Of a stretch of DNA of 64,000 nucleotides, positions 19,006 through 27,357 are shown piece after piece. The stretch covers positions 1 to 64,000 of the forward strand of contig JAFDYT010000006.1 in the NCBI GenBank assembly GCA_018266055.1, read 5' to 3'. The notes under the pieces were generated by a model. The model made no database searches and was not told the DNA's origin. It saw nothing but the letters and a program-made list of their open reading frames with translations. Each line of letters starts with the position of its first letter. Position 1 is the first letter of the stretch. Position numbers and translations under genes: made by a program. This DNA is from Bacteroidota bacterium (GTDB lineage Bacteria > Bacteroidota > Bacteroidia > Cytophagales > Cyclobacteriaceae).

Positions 19006-20436
19006 ATGTCTATATCAAAAAATGAGAGGCTAGAAGTCATTCAAAATATACTAAACGGCCTTGAGGAGTATTGGCTTGACACCAATGGCTTTATCTACGC
19101 TACCAATCTGGAAGCGATTAACATTACTGGCTACGAAGAAGCCGAAATGATAGGAAAACATTTCTCGATTCTTTATCCAAAAGAAGGTCGCGATAAAAAT
19201 TTGCCTCAAGAGGATCTTGCGCGAGTTCTTAAAACCAAATCATTCAAAACAAAGAGTATTCGCTTAAAAAAAAACAATATCAAATTTCTTTCTAAAATAA
19301 ATTTTGAAACTGGAGCACGCGAGCAAGGTGGCGTGGGCATTAAAATGACTATTCAAGACATTACGTACAGCACTATTCAAAATCACAAGCTTAAACATCT
19401 GGAGTCGCATTACAATTCTTTATTTCACAACCACTTTGTCGGTGTGTTAAACATTGATGACCAAGGTTTAAAAATTTCGCTGGCAAATGTTAAGGCCTGC
19501 GAAATGCTCGGTGAATTTGAATTGGTGGGAAAAAACCTTGGTGGTTATTTGGCTTTACCCAATTCTCTTGATTCATTTCGCCGCATTATTGATGCGGAAG
19601 AGGAGCACATTTTTGAGCTTCCCTTAATGCGCCGTGATGGGAAAACCATCTGGGCCCAAATGCAATGCTCCTACTTTCAAGTAGAGGGCGTTGTAGAGTT
19701 ATTAATGTTTGATATCACCGAAGAAAAAAACAGGATCAGAGAACTGGAACGAATTAACACACACCTCGACCAGTTTATTTATCATGTCTCACATGATCTT
19801 CGTGCTCCTCTTACTACCTTGTTGGGATTGCTAATGTTGGTAAAAAAAGAAGTGCCTATTTCCGCGTCAACCGACTATATCGGGTTAATGGAAGACCGCG
19901 TAAGACACCTGGACACCATTCTCGTCGACCTTACTTCCATTGCTTTTAACGAAAAGGCATCCATCGAATCAAGTGAATTCTGTTTTGAAAAAGAAATCAA
20001 CGAAATGCTGAAAGACTTCGCCGAAAGTCCAATAATTGCTGAACTTGTAGTGCAACAGTCAAAGACTTTTTTTACGGATGTAAAACGATTACGAATAATC
20101 ATCCGCAACCTTTTGTCCAATGCGTTCAAGTACAGTAACCCAGCCGAACCGACGCCCTTTGTAAAGCTTAGGGTATGTTCCGATGCGAAAAAAGCAATCA
20201 TCGAAATTGAGGATAACGGCATGGGCATTCATCCTTCATTCATAGAAAAGATTTTTGAAATGTTTTTCCGGGCTACAACTCGGTCATCCGGCTCCGGATT
20301 GGGGCTTTATATTGTGAGCTCGATAGTCAACAAGCTTAACGGAACAATCACAGTAAAATCCATTCCAGACCGAGGCACAACCTTTCAGGTTACTATTCCC
20401 AATCAGCTTAAGGCGACAACAGTCAGTATTTTGTAA
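19006..20436 (+). CDS. Cytoplasmic PAS-domain sensor histidine kinase
   Basis: The 476-residue protein has two PAS domains (about 5-125 and 130-240), then HisKA with the phospho-acceptor H263 in YHVSHDLRAPL. The HATPase domain shows the N box (IIRNLLSNAFKYS), G1 box (IEDNGMGI), F box (IFEMFFRA) and G2 box (GSGLGLYIV). It has no transmembrane segment, so it senses an internal signal. No receiver domain follows. The nearest regulator gene, the LytTR gene, is convergent and 28 nt away, so it is not an operon partner. The ATG at 19006 follows TTGCGCAA and has no Shine-Dalgarno sequence. Confidence 0.92.
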   Translation: MSISKNERLEVIQNILNGLEEYWLDTNGFIYATNLEAINITGYEEAEMIGKHFSILYPKEGRDKNLPQEDLARVLKTKSFKTKSIRLKKNNIKFLSKINFETGAREQGGVGIKMTIQDITYSTIQNHKLKHLESHYNSLFHNHFVGVLNIDDQGLKISLANVKACEMLGEFELVGKNLGGYLALPNSLDSFRRIIDAEEEHIFELPLMRRDGKTIWAQMQCSYFQVEGVVELLMFDITEEKNRIRELERINTHLDQFIYHVSHDLRAPLTTLLGLLMLVKKEVPISASTDYIGLMEDRVRHLDTILVDLTSIAFNEKASIESSEFCFEKEINEMLKDFAESPIIAELVVQQSKTFFTDVKRLRIIIRNLLSNAFKYSNPAEPTPFVKLRVCSDAKKAIIEIEDNGMGIHPSFIEKIFEMFFRATTRSSGSGLGLYIVSSIVNKLNGTITVKSIPDRGTTFQVTIPNQLKATTVSIL

Positions 20437-20464
20437 CTACCGCTGATTTCATGAGCTCGGTTAT

Positions 20465-20857
20465 TTAGTTCACTAGCCATTCTCTGAATGCGCTTGTATT
20501 ACTTTGGCTTGTGACAAGGGAAATCTGGTTGTCTTGGAAATAAACAGCCACACTACTTTTAGTGTACGATTCTATTCTTCGGATATACTTTTTATGAACA
20601 ATCTCACTCCTGTTTATTCGAAAAAAATCAGATGGGCTTAACTTGGCTTGTAGCTCCAAAAGAGAATTCTCACAGATAATATTACTCTTACCTTTAACAT
20701 CAATTGCTTTTATTACGCTTCCTTCGCCTTTGAAATAGACTACCTGGTCAAGCTCAATAAAATATAGGCTTTCGCCCTTCTTAACCGCCACTCTTGACAA
20801 TAAGCCAAGGGCATTCCTATTCTGATTTCGTTTCAATAGCGAAGACACCTCTTCCAA
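20465..20857 (-). CDS. LytTR DNA-binding regulator, probably the 3' part of a frameshifted gene
   Basis: The 130-residue frame is a LytTR domain: VKKGESLYFIELDQVVYFKG, then IICENSLLELQAKL, FFRINRSEIVHKKYIRRIE, and a SVAVYFQDNQISLVTSQ strand. LytTR domains bind DNA and usually follow a receiver domain, which is absent here. The only in-frame start is TTG at 20857. Upstream, the same frame stays open without an ATG until a TGA at 20930-20932, and reads sensibly (PDNKAKLEFYNEQGK). A 39-codon frame beginning with ATG at 21023 runs into this region one base out of phase. A +1 shift at its CCC-TGA end would give a protein of about 185 residues. It could be a real frameshift, a sequence error or recoding. 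Confidence 0.7.
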   Translation of the reverse strand: MEEVSSLLKRNQNRNALGLLSRVAVKKGESLYFIELDQVVYFKGEGSVIKAIDVKGKSNIICENSLLELQAKLSPSDFFRINRSEIVHKKYIRRIESYTKSSVAVYFQDNQISLVTSQSNTSAFREWLVN

Positions 20858-20903
20858 AACAACTTTACCTTGCTCATTGTAAAATTCAAGCTTGGCTTTA
20901 TTA

Positions 20904-21023
20904 TCAGGGCCGATATATGACGTCCGTGCTCAAAATTTGCATCACTTGATCCCCATCGTACCGATCAAAAGTCAAAGACATCCCTCCACTGTGGCCCATC
21001 CCTACGGCGAAGTTATATCTCAT
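20904..21023 (-). CDS. Short frame, probable 5' part of the LytTR gene
   Basis: The 39-codon frame starts at an ATG that overlaps the stop of the SnoaL-like gene in an ATGA arrangement, which suggests translational coupling. Its product begins MRYNFAVGMGHSGGMSL and ends QILSTDVIYRP. It stops at CCC-TGA, and shifting +1 on the Pro codon (CCC to CCT) enters the open LytTR frame as PDNKAKLEF. The peptide has no recognised domain by itself. I read it as the N-terminus of the LytTR protein, not as a separate gene, but the joint is inferred. Confidence 0.4.
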   Translation of the reverse strand: MRYNFAVGMGHSGGMSLTFDRYDGDQVMQILSTDVIYRP

Positions 21024-21439
21024 TGTGCAGCTAACATTTTAAGAATTTCCGGAATGTTGCTCATACCCCAATGCTCAGCATACTTTCCTTCGTGAAGGCG
21101 AATGATGTCTATCACATGAAAAGTAACTTTCTTCTTGGATGGGGCCAACCCCATAAATTCACCTTCGTGCGAACCGTGAAGTAGTTTGCGCGTAGTCACT
21201 TTATCGCCTTCTGCGATCTGATCTAAAATTTCAACCTTGATATCTGGAAAGCCCTTGCGGAGAACTTCCATAATAAAGAACCGCATGCTTTCGGGCCCCT
21301 GTTGTGACCCTGCCGGGGCCGCATGATTGATCACCTCATTGCTTACCAGTTCCTTAAATGACTCCATGTTTCCCTGCTCAATAAATTCTTTATTGAAGCG
21401 TCGTACAGTTTCTTTGTTGCGTTCAAGTTGCGATTTCAT
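21020..21439 (-). CDS. SnoaL-like/ester cyclase-family protein
   Basis: The 139-residue protein has the SnoaL-like cone fold pattern: helix NKETVRRFNKEFIEQGNM, then VINHAAP, the helix SMRFFIMEVLRKGFPDIKV, and strands EGDKVTTRKLLHGSHEGEF, VTFHVIDIIRLHEGK and YAEHWGMSN. Members bind small hydrophobic or polyketide-like ligands; many act as cyclases or isomerases, and many have no known reaction. His and Asp residues typical of the pocket (NHAAP, HWG) are present. The gene lies between the AraC regulator (97 nt upstream) and the LytTR frames, which overlap its stop codon. Confidence 0.85.
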   Translation of the reverse strand: MKSQLERNKETVRRFNKEFIEQGNMESFKELVSNEVINHAAPAGSQQGPESMRFFIMEVLRKGFPDIKVEILDQIAEGDKVTTRKLLHGSHEGEFMGLAPSKKKVTFHVIDIIRLHEGKYAEHWGMSNIPEILKMLAAQ

Positions 21440-21486
21440 AGCCTAAATTGTTTTTAATGTTTGCGTCAAGTCATTAATTGACAATG

Positions 21487-21494
21487 CAAACCTA
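21487..21494 (-). promoter_or_regulatory. -7 promoter element TAGGTTTG for SnoaL-like gene
   Basis: The minus strand reads TAGGTTTG, an exact TAnnTTTG match, about 47 nt upstream of the ATG at 21439. No clear -33 TTG is at the expected distance. An imperfect dyad GTCAA...TTGAC lies just downstream (about 21466-21483) and could be an operator. Confidence 0.38.
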
Positions 21495-21536
21495 CTGCCA
21501 GGCTAGCTAGCGATGCTAAGGCTATTCGTCCAAAAG

Positions 21537-22424
21537 CTATTGCCGGACGCTCACATGCTGCAATTGAAATTCTTTGGGAGTCAAGCCATAAATTTGGCGA
21601 AACGACTGTGAAAAGCTCGAATGATTTTCATAGCCAACTTTATAATACACTTCGCTCGGTTTTTGATCGTAGTACAGCAACAAGTCCCTGGCTATCTCCA
21701 TTCTTCGCTGCAGAATCCAGCGGTTTGGCGAAGTGCCATACAAACTGTTGAATCTCCTTTTAAAGGTAGAGAGGCTGAGCTTGCAAAGAAAAGCCAATTC
21801 CTCAATCGTAATGGCATTAGAAATGTTGGCTTCCACTGCTTTTCGAATTTCGAAATCATCCAGGCTTTTGTTCTTGTGCGGCTGAAAAGATAAAATATCA
21901 TACGGGTGAGTTTCAAGCAAATGGAGCATCAACTCTTCAAACTTAAGCAACTTCATCGCTGCCGAAATTTCAGTTTTACTTTCAAAAAGTATTTGCAGTG
22001 AGTGAATGAAGTTTAAAATAAAATCATCTTTCTTAAAAGCGAGGTAAGGCTGGGATTCAGTTATTTGGTTTGCTTTAATTCGAGCTATGAGAGCATGATG
22101 TTTCAAATGAAAATCCGTAAGTATTTTGTCATCAAAGAAGATCAGAATGCTACGGAACGTTTTCTTTTCCGATAATTTCATGGATGCCAGACAATGACCC
22201 GCCGAAAGAAAATGGAATTCGTCATCCTTAATGAAGACGGACTTATTACTGAATAGCATAGTTTTTTCACCGCTGAGTACCATGCTAATGGCATTCATTT
22301 GCAGAATACTTTTCCCTTTGAAACTGCCAATTGGCGCCTCGTAGTTATGAAAGATTATCTCATCGTACTTTTTAACCTTTGGAAATATATCCTGAGGTAG
22401 TGTCGTGATACTCAAGTTCGTCAT
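21537..22424 (-). CDS. AraC-family transcriptional regulator
   Basis: The 295-residue protein has an N-terminal sensor region (1-185) and a C-terminal AraC/XylS domain with two helix-turn-helix motifs. The first is around AITIEELAFLCKLSLSTFKRRF; the second ends with the family signature of the YYKVGYENHSSFSQSFR type, followed by YGLTPKEF. It has no membrane segment. It probably controls a nearby gene such as the SnoaL-like one downstream on the same strand, but the target is not shown by sequence. Its promoter (22429-22459) is placed so close to the ATG that the mRNA may have no leader. Confidence 0.92.
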   Translation of the reverse strand: MTNLSITTLPQDIFPKVKKYDEIIFHNYEAPIGSFKGKSILQMNAISMVLSGEKTMLFSNKSVFIKDDEFHFLSAGHCLASMKLSEKKTFRSILIFFDDKILTDFHLKHHALIARIKANQITESQPYLAFKKDDFILNFIHSLQILFESKTEISAAMKLLKFEELMLHLLETHPYDILSFQPHKNKSLDDFEIRKAVEANISNAITIEELAFLCKLSLSTFKRRFNSLYGTSPNRWILQRRMEIARDLLLYYDQKPSEVYYKVGYENHSSFSQSFRQIYGLTPKEFQLQHVSVRQ

Positions 22425-22428
22425 CTCA

Positions 22429-22459
22429 CAAAATTATTGACAAATAAAGCTGATTGCAA
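22429..22459 (-). promoter_or_regulatory. Promoter of AraC-type gene, predicted leaderless
   Basis: On the minus strand, TTG (22459-22457) is followed after exactly 20 nt by TAATTTTG (22436-22429), a full match to the Bacteroidota -33/-7 pattern. Only 4 nt (TGAG) separate the -7 element from the ATG at 22424, so transcription should start at or next to the ATG. Confidence 0.6.
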
Positions 22460-22628
22460 TACACGAGTGATGCTTCGAATCGAGAACACGAGTACTCACA
22501 AAGGTTTATTCAATCGGCCACTGACAATTGCTTTCTCTACTTCCTCTAACAGCGGGCATTAAGCCCTATATTGTATTAAGTTCATTCAAGATTTTTTTAT
22601 TTCTTCCCTGAAATCCTTATCTTCCTTA

Positions 22629-24056
22629 ATGGTGCAAAGGGTTTTGTTATTCATTTTCCTGGCAAGCATGGTCGGTTGCTTCTCTTCAACCGGCGAAATT
22701 TCATTTACTACTACTCCTCAACTTACGCGCGATTTGGCAGAAATCCGTCAGCGCGGTTATATCGAAGCCCTTGTCGACAATAATTCGGTAAGCTATTTTA
22801 TTTACAAAGGTAGGCCCATGGGCTACGAGTACGAGTTATTGAAACTGCTGGCCTCTTCGCTTAAGGTTGAACTCAAGATCAAACTCATCTCAGGCATCGA
22901 AGAGGCCATCGACCGGCTCAACAAAGGAGATGGTGACCTGATCGCTTTTCCGCTCACCATCACGCAAGAGCGAAAGGAATACGTGGCATTCACCGACGCT
23001 TTCTTTTCTACCTACCAGGTGCTGGTACAAAAGAAGCCAGCCAACTGGCGGCGGCAACCACCGCAATTAGTAGAATCAAAACTGGTGCGCAATCCGATTG
23101 ACTTGATTGGCAAGGAAGTGCACGTAATTCATGGTTCTTCGTTTGTCCAACGACTAGAAAATCTATCGGAAGAAGTAGGTGGCGAAATCATCATTCGCGA
23201 AGACAGCGCCAATGCAGAGACTGAATCATTGATAGAGAAAGTAGCGACGGGTGAAATTCAATATACAGTGTCCGACCAGATGCTCGCGCAGGTAAACGAA
23301 CTATATTATCCCAACATCGACATCAATACAGTAATGAGTTTGCCACAGCAGATTGCATGGGCTTATCGCACCAATTCTCCGAAACTTCTCGAAGTCACCA
23401 ACCAATGGCTTGCCTCCACTAAGAAGCAAGGTGTGTTTCAAGTAATTCATGAGCGCTATTTTAATAGTCCACGTTTTTCGGTCACGATGGCTTCGAGCGA
23501 TTATTCCTCACTGAAAGGGGAAAAGCTTTCACCGTACGACGAGCAACTGAAAAAGGGAGCGACAGAACTTGGGTGGGATTGGCGGTTGTTGGCGTCCGTA
23601 GTGTTTCAGGAATCGAATTTTGATCCACATGTTGAGTCGTGGGCTGGCGCTGTGGGGCTTATGCAAGTGATGCCGGAAACGGGCGAGCACTTTGGTATTC
23701 ACAATTTGTGGGATCCGGGGCAGAATATTTTGGTGGGCGTGCGTTTCCTCAAATATCTCGATGACTACTGGAAGAAGTCTGTGCCCGACGAAGCCGAGCG
23801 TAAGAAATTTGTGCTGGCATCCTACAACGTCGGCCTCTCGCACGTAATCGACGCACAAAAACTCGCGAAGAAATACAAAAAGAAAACTGAAGTGTGGGAC
23901 GGCAACGTAGGCTTTTACCTCGCACAAAAATCAAATCCAAAATATTACCGCGATGCTTTGGTGAGTGCCGGCTACTGTCGCTGCGACGGGCCTGTGCTTT
24001 ATGTAAAGCAGGTGTTGCAACGCTACGAAGAGTACAAGATTCACATTGCAGCGTAA
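22629..24056 (+). CDS. mltF: MltF-like membrane-bound lytic transglycosylase
   Basis: The 475-residue lipoprotein has a lipobox (SMVGC, with C17 as the likely lipidated Cys). A periplasmic solute-binding-like domain (SBP_bac_3 type) spans about 40-280, and a soluble lytic transglycosylase domain spans about 305-460. The catalytic Glu is E328 in VFQESNFDP, and the family features GAVGLMQVMPETG and the ASYNVG segment follow. This two-domain layout is that of MltF, which cleaves the MurNAc-GlcNAc bond to form 1,6-anhydro products and is attached to the outer membrane. The transcript is single; the PglD-like gene downstream is convergent. Confidence 0.93.
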   Translation: MVQRVLLFIFLASMVGCFSSTGEISFTTTPQLTRDLAEIRQRGYIEALVDNNSVSYFIYKGRPMGYEYELLKLLASSLKVELKIKLISGIEEAIDRLNKGDGDLIAFPLTITQERKEYVAFTDAFFSTYQVLVQKKPANWRRQPPQLVESKLVRNPIDLIGKEVHVIHGSSFVQRLENLSEEVGGEIIIREDSANAETESLIEKVATGEIQYTVSDQMLAQVNELYYPNIDINTVMSLPQQIAWAYRTNSPKLLEVTNQWLASTKKQGVFQVIHERYFNSPRFSVTMASSDYSSLKGEKLSPYDEQLKKGATELGWDWRLLASVVFQESNFDPHVESWAGAVGLMQVMPETGEHFGIHNLWDPGQNILVGVRFLKYLDDYWKKSVPDEAERKKFVLASYNVGLSHVIDAQKLAKKYKKKTEVWDGNVGFYLAQKSNPKYYRDALVSAGYCRCDGPVLYVKQVLQRYEEYKIHIAA

Positions 24057-24074
24057 ACCATAAGTCGAAAAGCC

Positions 24075-24713
24075 TTACGCCTTCACAACTTGTGCGGGGT
24101 TCCCAAAAACGGTGTCGCCAGCTTTCACAGGAGCAATCACTACCGAGCCAGCACCAATCCTGGCACCTTTACCAATAGCTATTCCTCCGACAATGGTTAC
24201 ACCCGAACCAATGAAGGCTTCGTCTTCTATTTTCACTCCAGGGTTAATGGTGCTGCCGGCTCCGATCTGTACAAAGTTGCCAATCTCTGAGCCCACACCG
24301 ATGGAGGCATTCGTGTGAATCAAATTATGGCTTCCCATTTTTACACCCGGCGATAGATAGGCGCCGTGATCAATGAAATTACCGTGGCCGATTTCAGCCT
24401 TCGCCGACACAGAAGCTCTGGCATGAACGGCGTTCACCGGTTGCACGTGGCGAACCTCCTGCAACATTTTTACAATATTCTTTCGCAGCTTGTTATCATC
24501 AACCGCTACAAAGGCCTCACATTTCTTTCCAATCAGTTTGGTAAAACCTTCGTCGTCGGTTGAGCCCATGACAAGTACTTCGTCGAGTTCTTGCTGATGA
24601 AGTTTTTTGTCATCATCCAGAAAGCCGTACACCACTACCTCGTTCGTTTCAAAAATTTCCTTTGCTGCGCGGCCCAAATAGTTGGCGCCAAAAATGATTA
24701 CCGGATTTTTCAT
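24075..24713 (-). CDS. PglD/NeuD-family sugar O- or N-acyltransferase
   Basis: The 212-residue protein has an N-terminal Rossmann-like region (VIIFGANYLGRAAKEIF and YGFLDDDKKLH) and a C-terminal left-handed beta-helix with hexapeptide repeats (AEIGHGNFIDHGAYLSPGV, GVGSEIGNFVQIGAGS, and later units ending IGAGSVVIAPVKAGDTVFGNPAQ). The family transfers acetyl or similar groups from CoA to sugar amines or hydroxyls in surface glycan synthesis. The expected catalytic His is probably in NFIDHGAY. The gene starts 16 nt beyond the end of the membrane-protein gene and also has its own promoter inside that gene's 3' end. Confidence 0.88.
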   Translation of the reverse strand: MKNPVIIFGANYLGRAAKEIFETNEVVVYGFLDDDKKLHQQELDEVLVMGSTDDEGFTKLIGKKCEAFVAVDDNKLRKNIVKMLQEVRHVQPVNAVHARASVSAKAEIGHGNFIDHGAYLSPGVKMGSHNLIHTNASIGVGSEIGNFVQIGAGSTINPGVKIEDEAFIGSGVTIVGGIAIGKGARIGAGSVVIAPVKAGDTVFGNPAQVVKA

Positions 24714-24718
24714 GGCGG

Positions 24719-24749
24719 CAAAGATACTTTCAAACCCGCGTTGGCCAAA
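24719..24749 (-). promoter_or_regulatory. Promoter of PglD-like gene, predicted leaderless
   Basis: The minus strand carries TTTG (24749-24746), 19 nt, then TATCTTTG (24726-24719), both consensus. Five nt (CCGCC) then lead to the ATG at 24713. The transcription start would fall on or next to the start codon. The promoter overlaps the last codons of the upstream membrane-protein gene. Confidence 0.6.
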
Positions 24750-25992
24750 GCCTTTGTATCAATGGATTTTTATAGATGATCAGAAAAATCAGGAAAGGCA
24801 GGAAGCCGATACGGTAACGCGACAAACTTCCCAGGTTAGGTGTGGATAACGCAAGAAATACACCGAGTACCAGCACGTAGCTTAACACGGCGAGTAAAAA
24901 TATTTTATTGGTGCCATCTGCTTTATTTCGCAACGAAGGTATCGCTGTGAGGAGCAATAGTAACAAAACTCCATTTTCCACCGATGCCACGAGGCCCAAC
25001 ATTCCCTGGCCCTCACCCACAACCGGCCTCAGCACACCCGACACTATAGCCCACGGCGAATTGATAAAAACACTTTGCCATGTTGCAGTAAGATGATAAT
25101 AATGAATCAGGTTCTTTCCATCCGATATCCTCACGAAATCATCATGGTTAGTGACGAGCACATTCAGGAAAGTAGTAAAGCAAAAATTTGGGTGACTGAA
25201 ACTAGCGACAACCGCAGCCCCAATAAAAACAATAATCCACGTAAGGAGCAACCGACTGCTCAACCACAGTTTTTTTTGCTGTAAAATCCATACGGCTATG
25301 GCCGTAAACACTGTAATGAAAAAAACAGCTGCCCAATAGTATTTCAAATTCCAGACAAGGGCTACGCTGGCGAGTATTCCCAAACCCTCAACCCATTTTA
25401 TTTTCCGTTGCTTCAAAAGACGTATAAAAACGGCTGACAAATAATATATCCCGCAAAGGGCCAGTGTTTCTTTTTCAATGCCGCTGCTCCAAAACACTAC
25501 CGAAGGAAAAAATAAAAATGCTATGCCCGCTGAAGTCGATGCCTTCGGAAAATTATTTTCGATTGTGCGGAATAAATACCACGATGTCAAAAAGGAAGCG
25601 AGTGAAAAATAGGCAGTGATAATCCAATAATTATCTCCGGAGACAAGAGCAAATACACTGATTACTTTGACGAAGAAAAGTGAGCGCAAATCATGGTTAG
25701 GAAGAATTGAAAGCGCGCTTTGATCTTCACCGAAGTCGAACATCATTTTCAGGTAAGTAACAAAATCATTACGCCCGAAAGTGGATAGCTTCGTTGACTC
25801 TTCAAAAAAATTCCATGTATCGTTTGCCGAATAGTAGTACAAATAAATCAGTCCAAGGCTTGCGCCAGCCGCAAGGCGACATGCAAACGCCGCCCAATAC
25901 ACTCGGCGTGAAGTCGCATTCCATTTTTTTGCCATGCGGTAAGCGATGAACAAAATAATCGCCAGGTGCATCAGGAGTAATACAACTTTCAC
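24730..25992 (-). CDS. Polytopic membrane protein, possibly GT-C-like
   Basis: Nearly the whole product is hydrophobic, with roughly ten to eleven membrane helices and one more polar loop near the N-terminal third (SANDTWNFFEESTKL). The overall shape and the aromatic-rich loop recall GT-C glycosyltransferases or O-antigen-type membrane proteins, but I do not see a diagnostic motif. The open frame reaches an ATG at 26037, overlapping DUF2851 by 49 nt. The GTG at 25992 overlaps the DUF2851 stop as GTGA, which suggests coupling, and an ATG at 25971 is also possible. It links DUF2851 upstream with the PglD-like acyltransferase downstream. Confidence 0.7.
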   Translation of the reverse strand: MKVVLLLMHLAIILFIAYRMAKKWNATSRRVYWAAFACRLAAGASLGLIYLYYYSANDTWNFFEESTKLSTFGRNDFVTYLKMMFDFGEDQSALSILPNHDLRSLFFVKVISVFALVSGDNYWIITAYFSLASFLTSWYLFRTIENNFPKASTSAGIAFLFFPSVVFWSSGIEKETLALCGIYYLSAVFIRLLKQRKIKWVEGLGILASVALVWNLKYYWAAVFFITVFTAIAVWILQQKKLWLSSRLLLTWIIVFIGAAVVASFSHPNFCFTTFLNVLVTNHDDFVRISDGKNLIHYYHLTATWQSVFINSPWAIVSGVLRPVVGEGQGMLGLVASVENGVLLLLLLTAIPSLRNKADGTNKIFLLAVLSYVLVLGVFLALSTPNLGSLSRYRIGFLPFLIFLIIYKNPLIQRLWPTRV

Positions 25993-27269
25993 AACGATGG
26001 CTTTAATAATGCGATACCAATGGTACAATTCAGGCATTGCCTGCGACTACAAAAATTATTGTATAACTCGATCAAGGCTTGTGAATCAAACGCTGTGTTA
26101 ACTGTAAGGCCGAGCTCGGCCCATAGTCGTGTGATTTTGTTTTGCTCTGCTTCAGTACTTTGCAACAATTCCACAGCGCGATCGATCATCGACTGTTCAT
26201 CCTTGTGTTTGCCGTAGGCCACCAGCAGCGGAGCGATCGTGTTGATGATAACGTTTTGAATGCTGGCCTTCCCCAACTCAGGTACAGCAGCCTTTGCCTT
26301 CGGGCCAAACCGATAATGAGTTTTCCAATACGCCGACTGCCCTGCCGAAATTATTTTCTCCACATCAGCAAAGGAAGTGGCTTCCATGAATTTTGAAAAA
26401 ATATTTTTTATCTGAAACAACACTGACGCGAGTTGTGCCAGACGCACCGTCGGAAAATTCGCCGGGCGCAAACGGAGAAATCGCCATTGGGCATAATTGA
26501 CCGTCACATCGCGATAAGCATATTTCTGAGCTAACAGCGCATACTCCTGATACAATGCTGTGATATACTCGTCCTTAGTTTTGGATACCAACATGCCGGC
26601 CTGGCCAAAAAGCAAAGCCTCGACCTGAAGCAGCGAATTCTGTTTGCAAATTATTTTATAAGGCACCGCTTTGGCTAATTGAAAAAATGGATCGGCATTT
26701 ACCTTAAATCCAAAATTTTTCGCCAGCATTTGATACGCCGTTTCTTCCCAATCGCCCGTATTGGAATGCACTAGTTCCGTTACCCATTGAGCTTTGGTTT
26801 CCATTCTTTGCATAAGCGCTTTATCGAGCATAGAGAGCTTCACAATTCTGTCTACGCCATCAAACGATTTCTCACAAGCGATCGGAGTAGCGCTATTGAG
26901 CAGTTTTTTATATTCTCTCAACATCTTCTCCTCCACCCGATTTTTTAACTCAAGTGTTGGTAGCACGGAGCCGTCGGCGAGCGTAACTGGTTTGTCGTCT
27001 TGCCACACTACGTGAAGGATTACATTGTTATAGGCTCCATCAGCCTGATGGCGATGAGCAAACCAATCTGAACTTTTCAAATGTACCTCTACATTTCCAG
27101 CCCAGGATACATCAGCAATTTTAACTTTAGCATTAGAAAAATCAGGGCCCGAATGCGTGTTGGTCGTTCCGGTTTTTAACACAGAAATACTTTCGCCCGA
27201 TGTAGTGACTAAATCCTTCTTCTCAAAATATTGAAACTGCCAGAGGTAGTGAAGGAAAGATTCATTCAT
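25989..27269 (-). CDS. DUF2851-family protein
   Basis: The 426-residue protein has the features typical of DUF2851: MNESFLHYLWQFQYFEK at the start, SGPDFSNAKVKI, GNVEVHLKSSDW, H-x-x-D-x-x-Y-x-x-VILHVVW, and a long helical C-terminal region ending in NCTIGIALL. The N-terminal part has conserved acidic, Lys and His residues arranged as in nucleases, but no function is established to my knowledge. It is cytoplasmic. Its stop overlaps the next gene (GTGA at 25992). Confidence 0.85.
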   Translation of the reverse strand: MNESFLHYLWQFQYFEKKDLVTTSGESISVLKTGTTNTHSGPDFSNAKVKIADVSWAGNVEVHLKSSDWFAHRHQADGAYNNVILHVVWQDDKPVTLADGSVLPTLELKNRVEEKMLREYKKLLNSATPIACEKSFDGVDRIVKLSMLDKALMQRMETKAQWVTELVHSNTGDWEETAYQMLAKNFGFKVNADPFFQLAKAVPYKIICKQNSLLQVEALLFGQAGMLVSKTKDEYITALYQEYALLAQKYAYRDVTVNYAQWRFLRLRPANFPTVRLAQLASVLFQIKNIFSKFMEATSFADVEKIISAGQSAYWKTHYRFGPKAKAAVPELGKASIQNVIINTIAPLLVAYGKHKDEQSMIDRAVELLQSTEAEQNKITRLWAELGLTVNTAFDSQALIELYNNFCSRRQCLNCTIGIALLKPSL

Positions 27270-27357
27270 TCTTCGATTTACGATTTTATCGCTCTAAAAT
27301 CAATTGGTTGTAATCAAGAAAATCATGGCTGTAGGCAACCGAGAATCTATGTAGATA

